A DNA stretch of 64,000 nt from Gracilaria domingensis (lineage: Eukaryota; Rhodophyta; Florideophyceae; Gracilariales; Gracilariaceae): the NCBI GenBank assembly GCA_022539475.1, contig VCMS01000006.1, forward strand, positions 388,504 to 452,503, read 5' to 3'. Position 1 is the first letter of the stretch; the number at the start of each line of letters is the position of its first letter. A program made the position numbers and the translations under genes. Below, piece by piece: positions 1 to 11,296 of the stretch. The notes under the pieces are model-generated. The model saw only the letters and a list, made by a program, of their open reading frames with translations. It ran no database searches and was not told the origin of the DNA.

Positions 1-3000
1 AGAGCGTTGCGCAACACAACAATATGTCCGGAGCCCTTGCAATTTTCCCAACTGTCATTAAGTAGTTAAGTTCCTGCCCACACAGTTGCTTCGCTTTTGC
101 TCGAATGCTTACCAACATCTCACTGTCATAACAAGCTGGAGGGGGCGGAAGCTGAGACCCAAATGCACTTTCAGCGCCAGAATCCACAAACCTAGTCTTC
201 ACCTCCTCTCTGTCTGTCGTTTCGGGGTCTCGCTCCTCATCATCGAGTTTCATTGCCTTCGCTATTTTTGTGAATTCAGAAAGCTTTTTCAAATCGTCTT
301 CCGATGTCCCACGATTTCGCGGAGAGTATCAGCATCTTCGTTAAACACTCGCATAGCTTTTCTCACGTCATGCATATCAGGTTCCGGAAACTGGAATTGC
401 CGATGCAAGGTCAAAATTGTGGAGCCAAAATCCCTTACAAACGGTCGGCTCGCATTCTTTCCTTTAAGCTCACGTCTCAACCATTCTGCAAGGGGAAAAT
501 CCATTCTCACAGCGAGGGCAGCTAAATTCCGTAAATCCATTTTGCTCAATAACAATCTTGCGTGATTCAAGACTGCCAAATCCACGGCTGGTATTCGATT
601 CTTGTGTTTTCTTGATGAATGATTCAAAGTTATGCTGTTCAACGCATCACCCTTCGGAGACCCTGTTGCTTCTGTAATCCACGAGACATCCTCATTTGTT
701 CTCAGCTGGGAAGAATTCAGCATCCCTGCACGATCCGCCTTCCCAAGAAAATCGGCTAAATCGGCAGCTAGTTCCAGTTCACCCCTTTCTAGCGCTGCTT
801 CTACCAAGCGTAAAGAGTGTGGAGTTGACGAAATAAAGCCCCACATTTCCTGCAAAATAATAAGCAAACAGGCTGCCGTCCTCAGTCTCCCAGATACAAA
901 ACATTGTTCAAGAAGGGCGGCAGGTTCTCCAGCGAGCGAGAATAGCAACGGCCATCTCTTGGAATCAAGCTTCCGCGCACATCTCACAACTATGTCTTCA
1001 TACTCACCAAAGTACCGCAGTAGTCGAATGACTCGAGGAAACAGTTCGCTTCCTGCCTTCTTTCGTCTGGGTGATTCCGGATACACCTGAGGCATGCTCT
1101 TCGATTTCAAGGGTGGAGTATTTCCACCGTCGACTGCAGAAAGTGTCTTATTCTCTGCAGTTATGTAGCTATTATCACCGTTCAACGCGACACGCTGACC
1201 ATCTTCATGTTCTAGGACGGCCTCATACAGCAACCACTCCAGTGAATCAATAAACTGCGGCTGCGGTACGCATTTCAGCGCTACTTGGAGCGCGATTCGC
1301 TCGTCAGATTTCGGTTTCATGAGCAGGTGACGGAGCAAGGTGTGTAGAATTGGTTGTCGCTTGACTTGAATAACATAACTCGGTAGAGGCCCACTGTCCA
1401 ACTCTATGTTGTGCATTAAGAGCCCTTGCGTCGCTCCAAGTAGCATACCATACTGTGATATAATTGATAACGGATATACCTCAGGGTCGAGCTCAAACCA
1501 TTGCTCTACTTCAACTCCTTTCCTCCGCGTTATGTACGGAAGCAGTGATGGGTCCAAAGGAAGATCTTCGTCGAAATCATCTTTCTTCGCTATGCCATCA
1601 TGGAAACAAACATGAATTCCGTCGTCTCCATAGGCCCACCATACAGGTCGGTGTGACGTGATGTCAAATGGCGTGCAATCAACAGGAGTGTACCAAAACC
1701 GCTCGACATACCGTAAAAGAGCAGTAGATACCATGCTTTCCGTATCGAGCAAAATAAGCGAACCCGTATTGCGCAAGAGCATGATATGTTTAGGAACTGG
1801 GGGCTCTTCCGACTCACCAATCATAACTGCGGACAATGGTGGAAATATTCTTGCTTCACTTATACCACCCCCCGGTGCCGGGGGCACAACGTCTGGTATT
1901 TCCTTCTGCATGGTCGAATCCACCTTCGTCTGTTTATCTTGCTGGTACAGAGGAACCATTTCGCGTGTTGGAAGAAACATTTTGTAAACCTCCTTGATGT
2001 TGATTCGCCGATTATTTGTTTGTTCAGCAACTTTGTACATGATCACCTGTGCATCTTCGCAAATAATGAGCAAATAGCCATCTCCACGCACGTCATTGAG
2101 CACCGGTCTGGAAGGTAAGTCCCTCTGCGCCTGCAAGGCGCTTCCCTCGAGATGATCTCGGGCGTAGAATAAGAGCTCGTAGCGGCTAGGTGTGCTCGAT
2201 GAGCCCCTTTTCACAGCTGGAATCTCGTTCCCTACTACAAGTGTTCTCCCTAGCCACGCCAGCGCACAACAACGTATTCGTCTGTCTTGTTGCAAATCAC
2301 CAAACACTCTCCATCTCTGCATCTTGATATGACATATGGCTACTCCGTGCTCACCTGCTACAGCAACAAACGATGAATCTGGGTTGACAGCTATACATGT
2401 AGGGGGCCAGTTTCGCCACAGGTAATCGTTTGGAATGATTAAATGCTGCCATGCAAAAAGATCATTCGATGCCTTGCCTGTATCTTCATGGTCGCCGCTG
2501 TCGCTTTCATCCGCGTTCCAGAGCATCAGTATTCTGTCAGAACCATACATGGCAAGTCTAGAAGCAGTGCTATGATACGACGCACCGCCCGGCGTCGCTT
2601 TGTAGAACGTAAACTCCATGAAGTGACATTCTCTCAGAACTGCCTCCGAGGTATCGATAACGCGCGGTGCTGCCCAAAGAAACAACCCCTTTGGACCCCA
2701 GCATGCCGCCAGCACACCATTCTCCATTGGCGAGGAATGAGATCGCAAATCCTTCCCTAACAACGCTGGCGTGGTTGGTAATGTGCCGCCAACCTGAGGA
2801 AGAGTCCACATAAGTCTACAACCCGATACTGACCATACCGCCAAACCCTGCTTTTCCCACCCAACCAACAGAGCATATCCATCCTCGGTCCATCGCAAAA
2901 CATGGGCAGCTCCCACGTCAGTAGGCTCAAAATACCAATTCGAAAGAGAGAGCTTGCGCATGATCGGGCAGTGATCGCCAGCAGGGACTCCAATGTAATA

Positions 3001-3873
3001 CTGCTCAACGTCGCCTGACGCAAGTCCCACCGTAGCCAGCATGCGCTTCGGTTCAAGAGCGACAGCGACGGCGTTATCCGATCTGAGCCATCTGCCATCT
3101 ATCGCAGATGGTCTGATGAAACCGCTGGAGTGCAGAGCCAACAATAGAGCCGGTCCGGCACCAAGCACGAGCGCCAAATAACCCAGTTCCGCGTTGTAAC
3201 ACATGTCTACGACTCCACCCGCATCATCGCGTCCGGCGGCGCTCTGTATGTTGTCAATAATCGGATGAGCGTGAGGCGAATCAGGTGTGACGACGCCCAT
3301 CTTGGCGAGCGCCTGGTTATTGCGCAGCAGCTCGGGTACATGCGCGCGCCACAACATGTCGGCATCCCACGCGATGCATGTGATGGTGGCAGAGGAGGTG
3401 GCGACCAGAGCGCCAGCCGGAGTGGCAGTCATAGCGGTCACGCGCGTGGAACCATGTGCAATACGCAGCTCCGCCTCACGTCGGATATGCAGCGGATGCA
3501 ACGGAGCCGGCTCGGGCATATGATCGGCATTGGTGTCAAAGTGCAACAGGGAGCGTGACGGATGCGAGCGAACGGAAAACAAAAGCAACAAACCGCTGGC
3601 CAATGCAGCTATGATACGCGACGAATCGGGCGACCAAACGGCGGAAATAAACGGCCCTTCATCGTCAAGGACGCGACTGGAGAGCAGAAAGCGCGCAAGA
3701 AGAAGGCGGTGCTGCTGGGCGCTCCACAGGTACAGGCCGTACTCTGTGAGCGAGAGCACGTAGCGAGCAGAGGGGTCCAGAAGGACGTGGCGGACGGACG
3801 AGGGCGGTTGGGGGGGGACGGCGGTGGGCGGGAGCACGTAGGACTTGGGGTGCCCGGTGACGAAGTAGCCCAT
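1..3873 (-). CDS. RIC1: RIC1 homologue, Rab6/Ypt6 GEF subunit (partial at left edge)
   Basis: RIC1 pairs with RGP1 as the exchange factor that activates Rab6/Ypt6 for endosome-to-Golgi retrograde traffic. The first ~650 residues look like WD-type repeats, beginning MGYFVTGHPKSY, which resembles other RIC1 starts. The RIC1 C-terminal helical domain begins around RLLRYFGEYEDIVVRCARKL, with the typical LFSLAGEP and LIILQEMWG blocks. The main frame stops at 289-291, but the next frame stays open and coding-like (SEDDLKKLSEF, then an acidic stretch) to a GTAAGC donor at 112. A 61-nt intron (52-112, acceptor GACAG) leads to an exon running off the window. The frame change near 300-310 equals one missing base. 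It is either an assembly error or a real break. The start ATG at 3873 is the first in frame. Confidence 0.88.
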
Positions 3874-3910
3874 GACGCGGGCGACGGGGTCGGGCGGGGG
3901 TGGCAGCGCA

Positions 3911-4009
3911 GGGGGGGGGGGGGGGGGGTGACGGTTGGGCGGGGAAGAAGCGCGGCGCGGTATCTAACTACAGAGTACTCTACGCAGCAGCGGGGGGGGG
4001 GGGGGGGGG
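3911..4009. repeat. two G18 homopolymers upstream of RIC1
   Basis: Two uninterrupted runs of 18 G occur at 3911-3928 and 3992-4009, in the 224-bp gap between the RIC1 start and the PHR2-like stop. On the RIC1 sense strand they are C18. They could be promoter or 5' UTR elements, or G-quadruplex formers. A third run of exactly 18 C lies at 17285-17302. Confidence 0.9.
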
Positions 4010-4097
4010 TGGGGCCTGCGCGAAATGACAGCGCGAACGGCGCGATGGCCACGCTGGACACGTTGCGGGCACTTTTTACTGGGCGCGCGGCGCGCCG

Positions 4098-5216
4098 TCA
4101 GAACGGCGGCAGCTCGCCGTGCTTGAGCGTCGCGAAGCGCGAGAACTCGCGCCACATGAGCTCGAACTCGGCGCAGTACCGCCGCACGCTGCGCTCGCCG
4201 CGCGCCACCACGCGGTCCCACAGCAGCCGCGCCGACACGCAGCCCATCTCCAGGAACGGCCCCAGCCGCCCGAAGCTCGTGTGCACCCTTCCGCCCTGCA
4301 TCTTGGCCAGCGCGCCGCAGCAGTACTCCTCCAACCGCCGCAGCGCCGCGCGCTCGCCGCCGGCGTGCTGCCGCCGCCCGGGGATTGCGCCGCACGCCGC
4401 CGCGCCCACGCCGCACAACGCGCGCGGCGCCGGCAGCGGCTGCGCGATGCTGACCGCTCGCACCGCCTCGGCGAACGCGTCGCAGTCTTCCGGCAGGTCT
4501 TGCATGCCGAACGGCAGCTGATCGGGGCTCAACAGTCCGCCGCTCCAAAACTTTACCACCGACGTGCCGGCGCTGGCCACCTCTCTCTGCACGCGCTGCT
4601 CCAGCATGCGCGCCTCTCGCGTCACGTCGGCCGCAAAGTGCAGGTGCGTTGCGCGCACGCTCTGACAAAACTGGCGCACGGCCAGCGCGGCGTCGTCCCC
4701 AGCCTGCCGCACGTAAAGCTCGGCGCCGCGTTCGCGCAGCGCGGCGCGCAGGTCATGCGCCGCGTCAAGCAGCGGCTGAGCGGGCGCATGCGGCAGCAGC
4801 AGCAGCGGCGCCACGGCGCATTGGTCCAACCCCGTGAGACACGGGTTGTCATGCAGGCGCAGATCGCGCCGGAACCAGACCACGACGGTGTGCAGCGGCG
4901 CGGCGCCCGCGGCGGGCTGCTCGGCGCGCGCGTCGATTCGCGGCGCGCTGCTCGCCAACGGCACGGCGGACGGCGCGGTGGAGCACGGAACGCCGCGCCA
5001 GTTGGAGCTGACCGACGGCGACGGCGCGCGCTGTAGACGCGCGCTCGGCAGCGAGAGCGGAGCGACGAAGGCGCCCATGACGGCCGCCGCACGCGCCGCG
5101 TGGGGGCGCGGAGGGGCGCGCGCGCGGGGAGCGCCCGTCATGATCCGCGCACGCGCTGGCCGCGGCCGTTGGCAGCCACACACACAGCGTGCACGTGGCA
5201 ATCGCGCCACGTGCAC
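4098..5216 (-). CDS. PHR2: PHR2-type photolyase/cryptochrome homologue, probably plastid-targeted
   Basis: This is a member of the photolyase/cryptochrome superfamily. The alpha/beta antenna domain starts with VVVWFRRDLRLHDNPCL around residue 110. Later come a FGRLGPFLEMGCVS block and a final LMWREFSRF segment. At 372 residues it lacks most of the helical FAD domain of true photolyases and cry-DASH. That short layout matches plant PHR2 proteins, whose function is poorly defined. The first ~100 residues are rich in Ala, Arg, Ser and Pro, like a plastid transit peptide. A second in-frame ATG at 5141 is an alternative start. The gene is very GC-rich and sits head-to-head with NOT3/5. I infer a plastid blue-light or DNA-repair-related protein, but activity cannot be assumed without the full FAD pocket. 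Confidence 0.75.
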   Translation of the reverse strand: MHVARLPRARCVCGCQRPRPARARIMTGAPRARAPPRPHAARAAAVMGAFVAPLSLPSARLQRAPSPSVSSNWRGVPCSTAPSAVPLASSAPRIDARAEQPAAGAAPLHTVVVWFRRDLRLHDNPCLTGLDQCAVAPLLLLPHAPAQPLLDAAHDLRAALRERGAELYVRQAGDDAALAVRQFCQSVRATHLHFAADVTREARMLEQRVQREVASAGTSVVKFWSGGLLSPDQLPFGMQDLPEDCDAFAEAVRAVSIAQPLPAPRALCGVGAAACGAIPGRRQHAGGERAALRRLEEYCCGALAKMQGGRVHTSFGRLGPFLEMGCVSARLLWDRVVARGERSVRRYCAEFELMWREFSRFATLKHGELPPF

Positions 5217-5530
5217 GCGCGGACACGTCGCCCAGCGCGCGCACTACGTCATTGATTGGCAGCGATTGCGCCAACAGTGGACACACTTCTCGCGGTATCA
5301 AACGCTCTGCGGTCTCCCGTCTTTGCCTGCGCGCCCGACTACCAAAGGTACATACCAGCAAACGCAACTTGGCGCATCCGCCCCAATCTCCGCCCGGCTG
5401 ATTTTCCACCCCCCCCCCTATTCGCCAAGTACGTTGGCATATTACCTAGTAGCGTCTCGCGCTCCACGCGTGCTTGCTGCTCTTTCCGCTTCGTGCAGTT
5501 GCCCAATCCGCATTGTTAATGGTAGCCACC
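5217..5530. promoter_or_regulatory. divergent promoter region PHR2-like / NOT3
   Basis: This 314-bp gap separates two divergently transcribed genes. It is GC-rich on the PHR2 side and contains a C-run near 5409-5418. I see no clear TATA box. The NOT3 start is in a strong GCCACCATGG context at 5531. Confidence 0.4.
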
Positions 5531-7251
5531 ATGGCCAGCCGAAAGCTCCAGGGTGAAATAGACCGGGTGCTCAAAAAGGTCGATGAGGGCGTGCAGGTCT
5601 TTGAACAGATTTGGGACAAGGTGTACAGCGCCGCCACCACCGCCCAGAAGGAAAAGTATGAGGGCGACCTCAAGAAGGAAATCAAGAAACTGCAGCGTCT
5701 CAGAGACCAGATCAAGACATGGCAGGGCGACAGCTCCATCAAGGACAAGACAAAGCTCGACGCCAACCGCAAGCTCATAGAGGAGAAAATGGAAAAGTTC
5801 AAGATCTGCGAGAAGGAGACCAAGACCAAAGCCTTCTCGAAGGAGGGCCTGGCGCAGGACCGCACCGACCCAAAGCAAAAGGCAAAGGCCGGCGTCGGCG
5901 AGTGGGTCAAGGAGGCCATTGCGCGTCTGGAGGAGCAAACAGAGGAACTCGAAGCAGAAATAGAGAGGCTCAACTCCGGAAAACGGAAGAAGAGATCGGA
6001 GGAAAATCCGCGCGTGTCCCAGCTTAAGGAAGTTATCACCAGACATAAGTATCACGTCACCATGCTTGAAAGAGTGCTGCGTGCGGTTTACAACGACGCT
6101 GTAACACCTGCCGAAGCCTCTGACTTGAAGGACAGTGTAGATTATTACATTGAAAGCAATCAAGACCCTGACTTCTACGAAGATGTTGAAATGTACGATG
6201 CTCTCAATCTTGACTCAACACACCAGCACCTCAGCCAACAATATCCAAAAAGTCCCGCAATCATGATCGTGACCGTGACCGTGATGACGATGATGACAAT
6301 CACTCGCATTCGAAGAAGAACCCTTCGTCGCCTCGAAACACTCGAGGAGGAAGAAATAGCGCAAAGTCTTCAGTTTCGAATCGCGCTACCTCCCCCAAGA
6401 ATAGCAGAGGCGTCGATCGCTCACCAACACGCGTCGAACCTACAAATCGGACAAATAATCCTGTACCTTCCCGCGATACGGCAGCGAATCGGGGCAATGC
6501 ACCATTGATGAGCTCTGTAGTGAAAGGCAGCACAACCTTAAAATCGACATCTGCGAAGCCAGCAGCTACGTCGTCTGCCGCAGAGCTCGGCCGTATGAAT
6601 AATAACGTTCGTACAAGTGATAACGGCGCGCAAACACGTAATCCAGTCAACGGAGCTCGAACAAGTGATGCTACTACCTCGAGCGCACCGGCAAACCCCG
6701 CAAGTCAACCAACAGTCCCCGAGACTACAAGCGTGGAACCAGTGGAAGAAACCCCAGATCCTAAGGATCCTGTTCTTGAAGAGCTCGAGTTTGCTTTGTC
6801 GCAGTTTCAGGAAAGGGAACGTGAATCTGGCCCGGCATCAAACAACGCTCCTCCAAGGGGAGGAGCTCCGACCCATGCTGCCAGAAACCCAGCGGCAGTT
6901 CCTTCGTGCTTTCCGAGTGTGGCGGCGTCAATATTCGAGAGCGAGGAAATTTTTGCTCGTTTCGAACCTGATACGCTGTTCTTCATTTTCTACTATCAGC
7001 AAGGTACTTTCCAACAATATCTTGCTGCAAGAGAACTGAAAAGACAGGGATGGCGTTTTCACAAAAAGTACTTGACATGGTTCCAGAGACACGAAGATCC
7101 AAAAGTGTCTACAGATGAATTCGAGACTGGAACGTTCATTTACTTCGACTATGCGAACGTGGTGGTTAGAGGGCAAGGAAGCGGGTGGTGTCAACGCATC
7201 AAATCGGAGTTCGCTTTTGAATACCGGTTCTTGGAAGACGAATTAGTTTAA
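5531..7251 (+). CDS. NOT3: CCR4-NOT complex subunit 3/5, with a one-base frame break
   Basis: This subunit of CCR4-NOT bridges NOT1 and NOT2 in mRNA deadenylation. The N-terminal NOT3 domain (residues 1 to ~225) begins [20 protein letters not shown] and is a long charged coiled coil ending near [15 protein letters not shown] Ser/Asn/Asp-rich linker with Arg-Asp repeats follows. The C-terminal NOT box includes [20 protein letters not shown] and the WFQRHEDPK motif. The N-terminal part is read in one frame and the rest in another; the switch falls between 6213 and 6255. No convincing intron fits. A single missing A in the A5 run at 6247-6251 would join both parts, so an assembly error is likely. 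A 50-nt intron at 6185-6234 would also fix the frame but would remove conserved residues. Confidence 0.88.
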
Positions 7252-7721
7252 GCCGCAGGTAAAGTAGGAAAGCTAGTTGTACAGTGTGAGCGATGAATTG
7301 CTCAAAGTCTATGCCTCCTGCTGTGGGATACTTGTGATTGAAAGAGACTGACTTTGTGTCGAAATATAGTGTACTTTGTACAAGAAACATGTGTATTGTC
7401 CTTCTTCCGAGGTGCTATCTATCGTTTTACGTTTCACAGATGTTCAGAACGCTCCAGCTTCTTTCTCTTACCATGTCCACTGCACGTGACGTCAGACGAA
7501 TAAAAACAGCTTCGAGGTATGACCACGTCAGTTCCAAAAGGCACCACTTGCGTTTACCGTCCCATCTTGCCGAAATTCTTCCTTTATACATAGAGACAAA
7601 CGCTGACGTCTTTAAACGTGAGTATGTCTCGGATAAATTGGACGAATGCGCGTTATGGCCGTTCTCTGTACAGGTGCGTACATGCTGCTTTCAAAGAGAT
7701 AGGCGTGCGCGGCGTTGCCAT
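7252..7721. other. convergent 3' intergenic region
   Basis: This 470-bp gap lies between the 3' ends of NOT3 and the TMEM115-like gene. A short plus-strand open stretch (from about 7472) holds donor-like CGTGAGT and AGGTGCGT sites but has no recognisable protein and runs into the neighbour. I see no supported feature. Confidence 0.4.
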
Positions 7722-8780
7722 CTAAACAGCGTTGTCTTCCTCTTTGGCGGCGTCAGCCTTCAGCTTCTCCTCTAATGCCAAAAGTGCTCGTTGACGACGT
7801 CGTTCGGCGTCTCTGTCAGACCCCTTGCTTGGCTCGTGAACTGCTGGCAAACTACTTATCGGTTCTGCTTGCTGCCATTTGCTGAGAACAGGTGACCACA
7901 TAATGTATGTCAAGGATGCAATGGGGGATATGACAGGTTTCATTACTTGAGGGTACAGCGCAGAATAAGCAAAGGAATCTGAACGGTCTCCATACGTTCC
8001 ATCTTGAGCTTTTCTGAAGAAACGAAGATATGTCCATGCTACTTGCAACGCACAGCCTGCGAAAAAGAGGACACCGATGGGTGTCAGCTTCAATATGGTC
8101 AGTAGCACCATGATCGCGAGATAGCACAGAGGAAAATAGCTTGCCGGAATGATGACATTGCCCATTCCAAGAGTTACATCAGGGTGGATCTGCTTGAATG
8201 CAACAAGCAAAGAAGCGCAAACGCCGCTCGTAGTCGCAATAGGAGTAAATCTGCACAACCGTGACGTCAGCTTTGTTCAAAAAGATTAGCACGCGTTTGT
8301 CCTGGAGAAAACGTACATAAAGGTACCCGCACGTGTAGCAACGTATGCCCCAAGCATTACTACGCACGTGGTGCATGCTGCGAACACATTAACAATGGTA
8401 ATATAAGCAAGAAGCTGCGGATTGCTCCATGGAGAAAAGTGATATCGAGAAAGAAGAATCAGTAAACCAATATTAAGAATACTTCTGGCAGGGTGAGATT
8501 CAAGATATGGCGCTGTCACCACATTCCACAATTTGGATTGCGCTAGGGTGGCGGATGGAAGCAAGGCAAAGTTTCTCAGCAAGGGATCTCGAAGCGGGGT
8601 AGGAGTAAGGAGGAGAGTCGTAAGAAAAGTCTGCAGCGCGAATATTCTGATCAGCTTTGTCGTTGGTGGAGTTGAAGAAGTGGCACTGAGCTGGAAACAA
8701 TGTTAGATGAGAGTGGGGACTTTGGGAGGTTTTCGAGGACGGATTGTGTGCTGCCTTACCGAGGTGGAGGTGGACTCCAT
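7722..8780 (-). CDS. TMEM115: TMEM115/DUF1751 rhomboid-like Golgi membrane protein, three exons
   Basis: TMEM115-type proteins are multispanning Golgi proteins related in fold to rhomboids and implicated in Golgi-to-ER retrograde traffic. I assembled three exons: 8760-8780 (a 21-nt first exon, MESTSTS), 8317-8690 and 7722-8250. The introns are 8691-8759 (69 nt, GTAAGG...TTCCAG with TCTAAC upstream) and 8251-8316 (66 nt, GTACGT...GTGCAG). All phases agree and give about 307 residues. Family hallmarks are LWNVVTAPYLE, the NPQLLAYI segment and GTFIFTPIATTSGV across the second junction. Several hydrophobic helices are followed by a charged Ala/Glu/Lys-rich cytosolic tail. Assignment rests on motif similarity, and splicing is inferred. 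Confidence 0.75.
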
Positions 8781-10461
8781 GTTTGGCGGGGGCTTGAGGA
8801 CAATGGCGCGTCGAGCGCCACTAGGGACGGAGGGCGGCTTGCTGCGCGGGTGGATTCGCCTGGCAGCGCCTGAAACTGCGCAACGTGATGCCGCCGCATC
8901 CGACGTGAGAATGATGATGATTCTGACGGGCCTCCGGCGGCAGCTTCCGAAAAGAGCTGATTTGAGCGCCTTTCGCACAGCCACGCTGCGAAAATATATT
9001 AAAATACGATACAATCTTGTCACGTATTGGAATACACGATTGCAGATCCGTCAGAGGCCATCTTCGTGGGCCTCATTGGAGCCTGACGGTGGCGCGTCAG
9101 GCTCAAAGTATCTTCTCGTTTGGAGCAACTGGCAAATGCACCGCGTTGTGTGCCGCCGCCACGCGAAAAAGAGGAAGCGGTTCCAAGAAGTACGTGACTT
9201 GGCGTCTAAACTTGTAAATGTGCGATGATTCGCGTGCATTGAGCGCGATTCCTGCCAGCTCCTGACTCCCTGCGGAAGTCAACGTTTTTCTCAATGAATA
9301 TGAATGTTTGGCAGTTCCAAACTTATCGAACAAGGGTTGACTGGAGACGGTCATGAGATGAATAAAGAGGGGAATTCAACGATGGCTCATGGTATGGCGA
9401 CCAGCGGGCGCGAATGCGTTCAAAATGAGTTGTGTAAAGGACATCAACGTCGTCGCTGACGTCAAAGACGGAAAAAGAACGATGACTTTCGATACCGGTG
9501 ATTTTTTAATCACTCGTAAACGTCTTCGGCGAGATTTCCGGGGGAGCAATGAGCGCTGTCTACCGGTCGAGTGGTACGGATGTAAGTGGTGAAGCGCGCA
9601 GAGTGTGGAATGCGATCAATTGTTGGGCGGGCCCAATTTTAGAAAGCGATCTGGGCGCGCTCAATCACGGCAGCACTGGATGTCAGCGACTGAAAGCAGC
9701 GGCGCGGCGGGGAATATTACACTCGGCAAATGTGGGGGCGCGTGGAGAGCGGCCGAGCGGCCGGGGCGGGCGGAGTTCTCAGCAGGGGAGGCGGCGGCGG
9801 CGCGAAGCGGCTACTGTTGAGTGAACACGGAGGACGCACAAACGAGCTTGACCTGTCAGCGCATGCAACAACCGCCAGCAAGCGCACAACGACACGCCGC
9901 GGCAGCAGCAACAGCGCAGCGCAGGCGGCAACGCGTGTGACTAGCTGCGGCTGTCTCGAAAGCACGCGGCGCGGCGCGGCGGCGCACTTGCATCGCTATT
10001 CCGATCGCGCCTGTAACCGCCATGCGCCCCGCCACACCGAACCCCTCCACCGCCGCAGCGCCGTGACGCGCCGCCACATTCGCAACACGCACGCAAAACA
10101 TGTCACCCGCGCGCGCGCGCGCAGCGAGCGCGCCGGCGCGCGCGCCACGCGCGCGCGCCGCACGCGCTCGCCCGCGCGTGGCGCGCGCGCGTGACCCCAC
10201 ACCACGTCAGCCTGTTGGAACAAAATTTGAACAGCCCACACAGCCCCTGCGGCTGTCGCTCCCCATTTTACAGCGTTACTCGTTACACGCCTCGACGCCG
10301 CCCCCGCCCGCCGCGCCCTTAAAAGCGCCACGCACAGTCGCCGTCGCTCACCCGCTCTTTCCCCGACTCGTCTAGACTCTCCGCCGCCCCCGATCCGCCC
10401 CGCCGCCCCACTTCCCGCCGCCCTCCAGCCCCCCCACCCCCACCCCCAACCCCTTTCGCCT
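8781..10461. other. long intergenic / promoter region of the C2H2 gene
   Basis: I find no convincing gene in this 1.68-kb stretch. Small open frames on both strands have no family signature. Between about 10,090 and 10,200 the sequence is almost pure alternating CG/GC, and 10,377-10,461 is a C/T-rich tract just before the zinc-finger ATG, probably its 5' UTR. Strong CpG density fits a promoter. Confidence 0.4.
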
Positions 10462-11226
10462 ATGGAATATCAGTCCTATTCTTCCTCAGCTCACTCGAAT
10501 CAGCATCCATTCACCCCGCCGATGTCATCGTCCTCCTCCTCCTCCTCCACGCACGCTCCGTCGTCGTCCTACTCCCACACCCCTTCCCCGCCGCGAACGA
10601 CCTCCGACTACTGGAGCACCGTTCTCAACAGCCCCTCCGGCAAGTACGATTGTGTCGGCTGTCACGCAATCTACAGCACCGAGGCTGCGCTTCAACAGCA
10701 CCAGCTCAAGTGCGTGTACTTCGCAACCGGTCATCACAAGGCCCACCCCATCGGTGTCATCCCCGAGAAGCCCTATCAGTGCGCCCAGTGTGGCGTCGCC
10801 TTCAAGAAGAACTCCAACCTCGTCAAACATATGAAGCTCGTCCATCTCGGCGAGCGCAACTTCGAGTGCCCCTACGCCAATTGTGGCCGCATGTTCGGTC
10901 AGAAGTCAAATCTCAACAGCCACGTTCGAGCCGTACATCTGCACCAGCGCCCATTCAAGTGCGATAAGCCTGGTTGCGCTCGTGCCTTTTCCCAAAAATC
11001 CGGGCTCAAGGCTCACATAAAGACCGTTCATGATGGCGAACGACCGTACAAATGTGATGCATGTACAGCCGCTTTCGGCCACCGTGGCGATCTCAATCGA
11101 CACATCCGTGTTCTACATAACAAGGAACGACCGTACGAGTGCCATATCTGCCCCGGTCACAAAACCTTTGGCCGCAAGTCTGTGCTTGCACGACACATGC
11201 AAACGCATCGCGCTGATCCCTTCTAG
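10462..11226 (+). CDS. C2H2 zinc-finger protein with five tandem fingers
   Basis: A single exon encodes 254 residues. Residues 1-50 are Ser/Pro/His-rich and disordered. A degenerate C2H2-like unit (CVGCHAIYS...HQLKC) is at about 62-83. Five regular Cys2-His2 fingers follow from about residue 104 to 250: CAQC...HMKLVH, CPYANC...HVRAVH, CDKPGC...HIKTVH, CDAC...HIRVLH and CHICPGHKTF...HMQTH. The linkers between fingers are of the HxGER/HxxER(P) type. The mix of CX2C and CX4C spacing resembles TFIIIA-like and general transcription-factor fingers. A role as a nuclear DNA-binding regulator is inferred, and the target is unknown. It ends 70 bp from the convergent phosphotransferase gene. Confidence 0.85.
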   Translation: MEYQSYSSSAHSNQHPFTPPMSSSSSSSSTHAPSSSYSHTPSPPRTTSDYWSTVLNSPSGKYDCVGCHAIYSTEAALQQHQLKCVYFATGHHKAHPIGVIPEKPYQCAQCGVAFKKNSNLVKHMKLVHLGERNFECPYANCGRMFGQKSNLNSHVRAVHLHQRPFKCDKPGCARAFSQKSGLKAHIKTVHDGERPYKCDACTAAFGHRGDLNRHIRVLHNKERPYECHICPGHKTFGRKSVLARHMQTHRADPF

Positions 11227-11274
11227 CAGCGGATACGTACATGACAGTAACGTAGCTCGCACTAACTATGCTTC

Positions 11275-11280
11275 AATAAA
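11275..11280 (+). terminator. AATAAA polyadenylation-like signal
   Basis: AATAAA lies 49 nt after the zinc-finger stop codon, in the 70-nt gap before the convergent gene. It is a plausible poly(A) signal judged by motif and position only. Confidence 0.35.
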
Positions 11281-11296
11281 AAGGAAACACAGCGTC

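Noticed and set aside
3562-4521. Plus-strand open frame over the RIC1 and PHR2 starts
   Set aside because: It crosses both G18 tracts and is antisense to two conserved genes; a compositional artefact.
6185-6234. A 50-nt intron in NOT3
   Set aside because: It would restore the frame but remove the conserved MYDALNLD segment; a missing base in the A5 run is more likely.
7338-7775. Plus-strand frame with donor-like sites
   Set aside because: No recognisable protein; it runs into the antisense of the TMEM115 last exon.
8707-9228. Plus-strand 173-codon frame
   Set aside because: It overlaps the TMEM115 first exon and intron in antisense and has no domain.
9597-10200. Overlapping frames on both strands
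   Set aside because: GC composition leaves all frames open; the translated text is Arg/Ala repeats.
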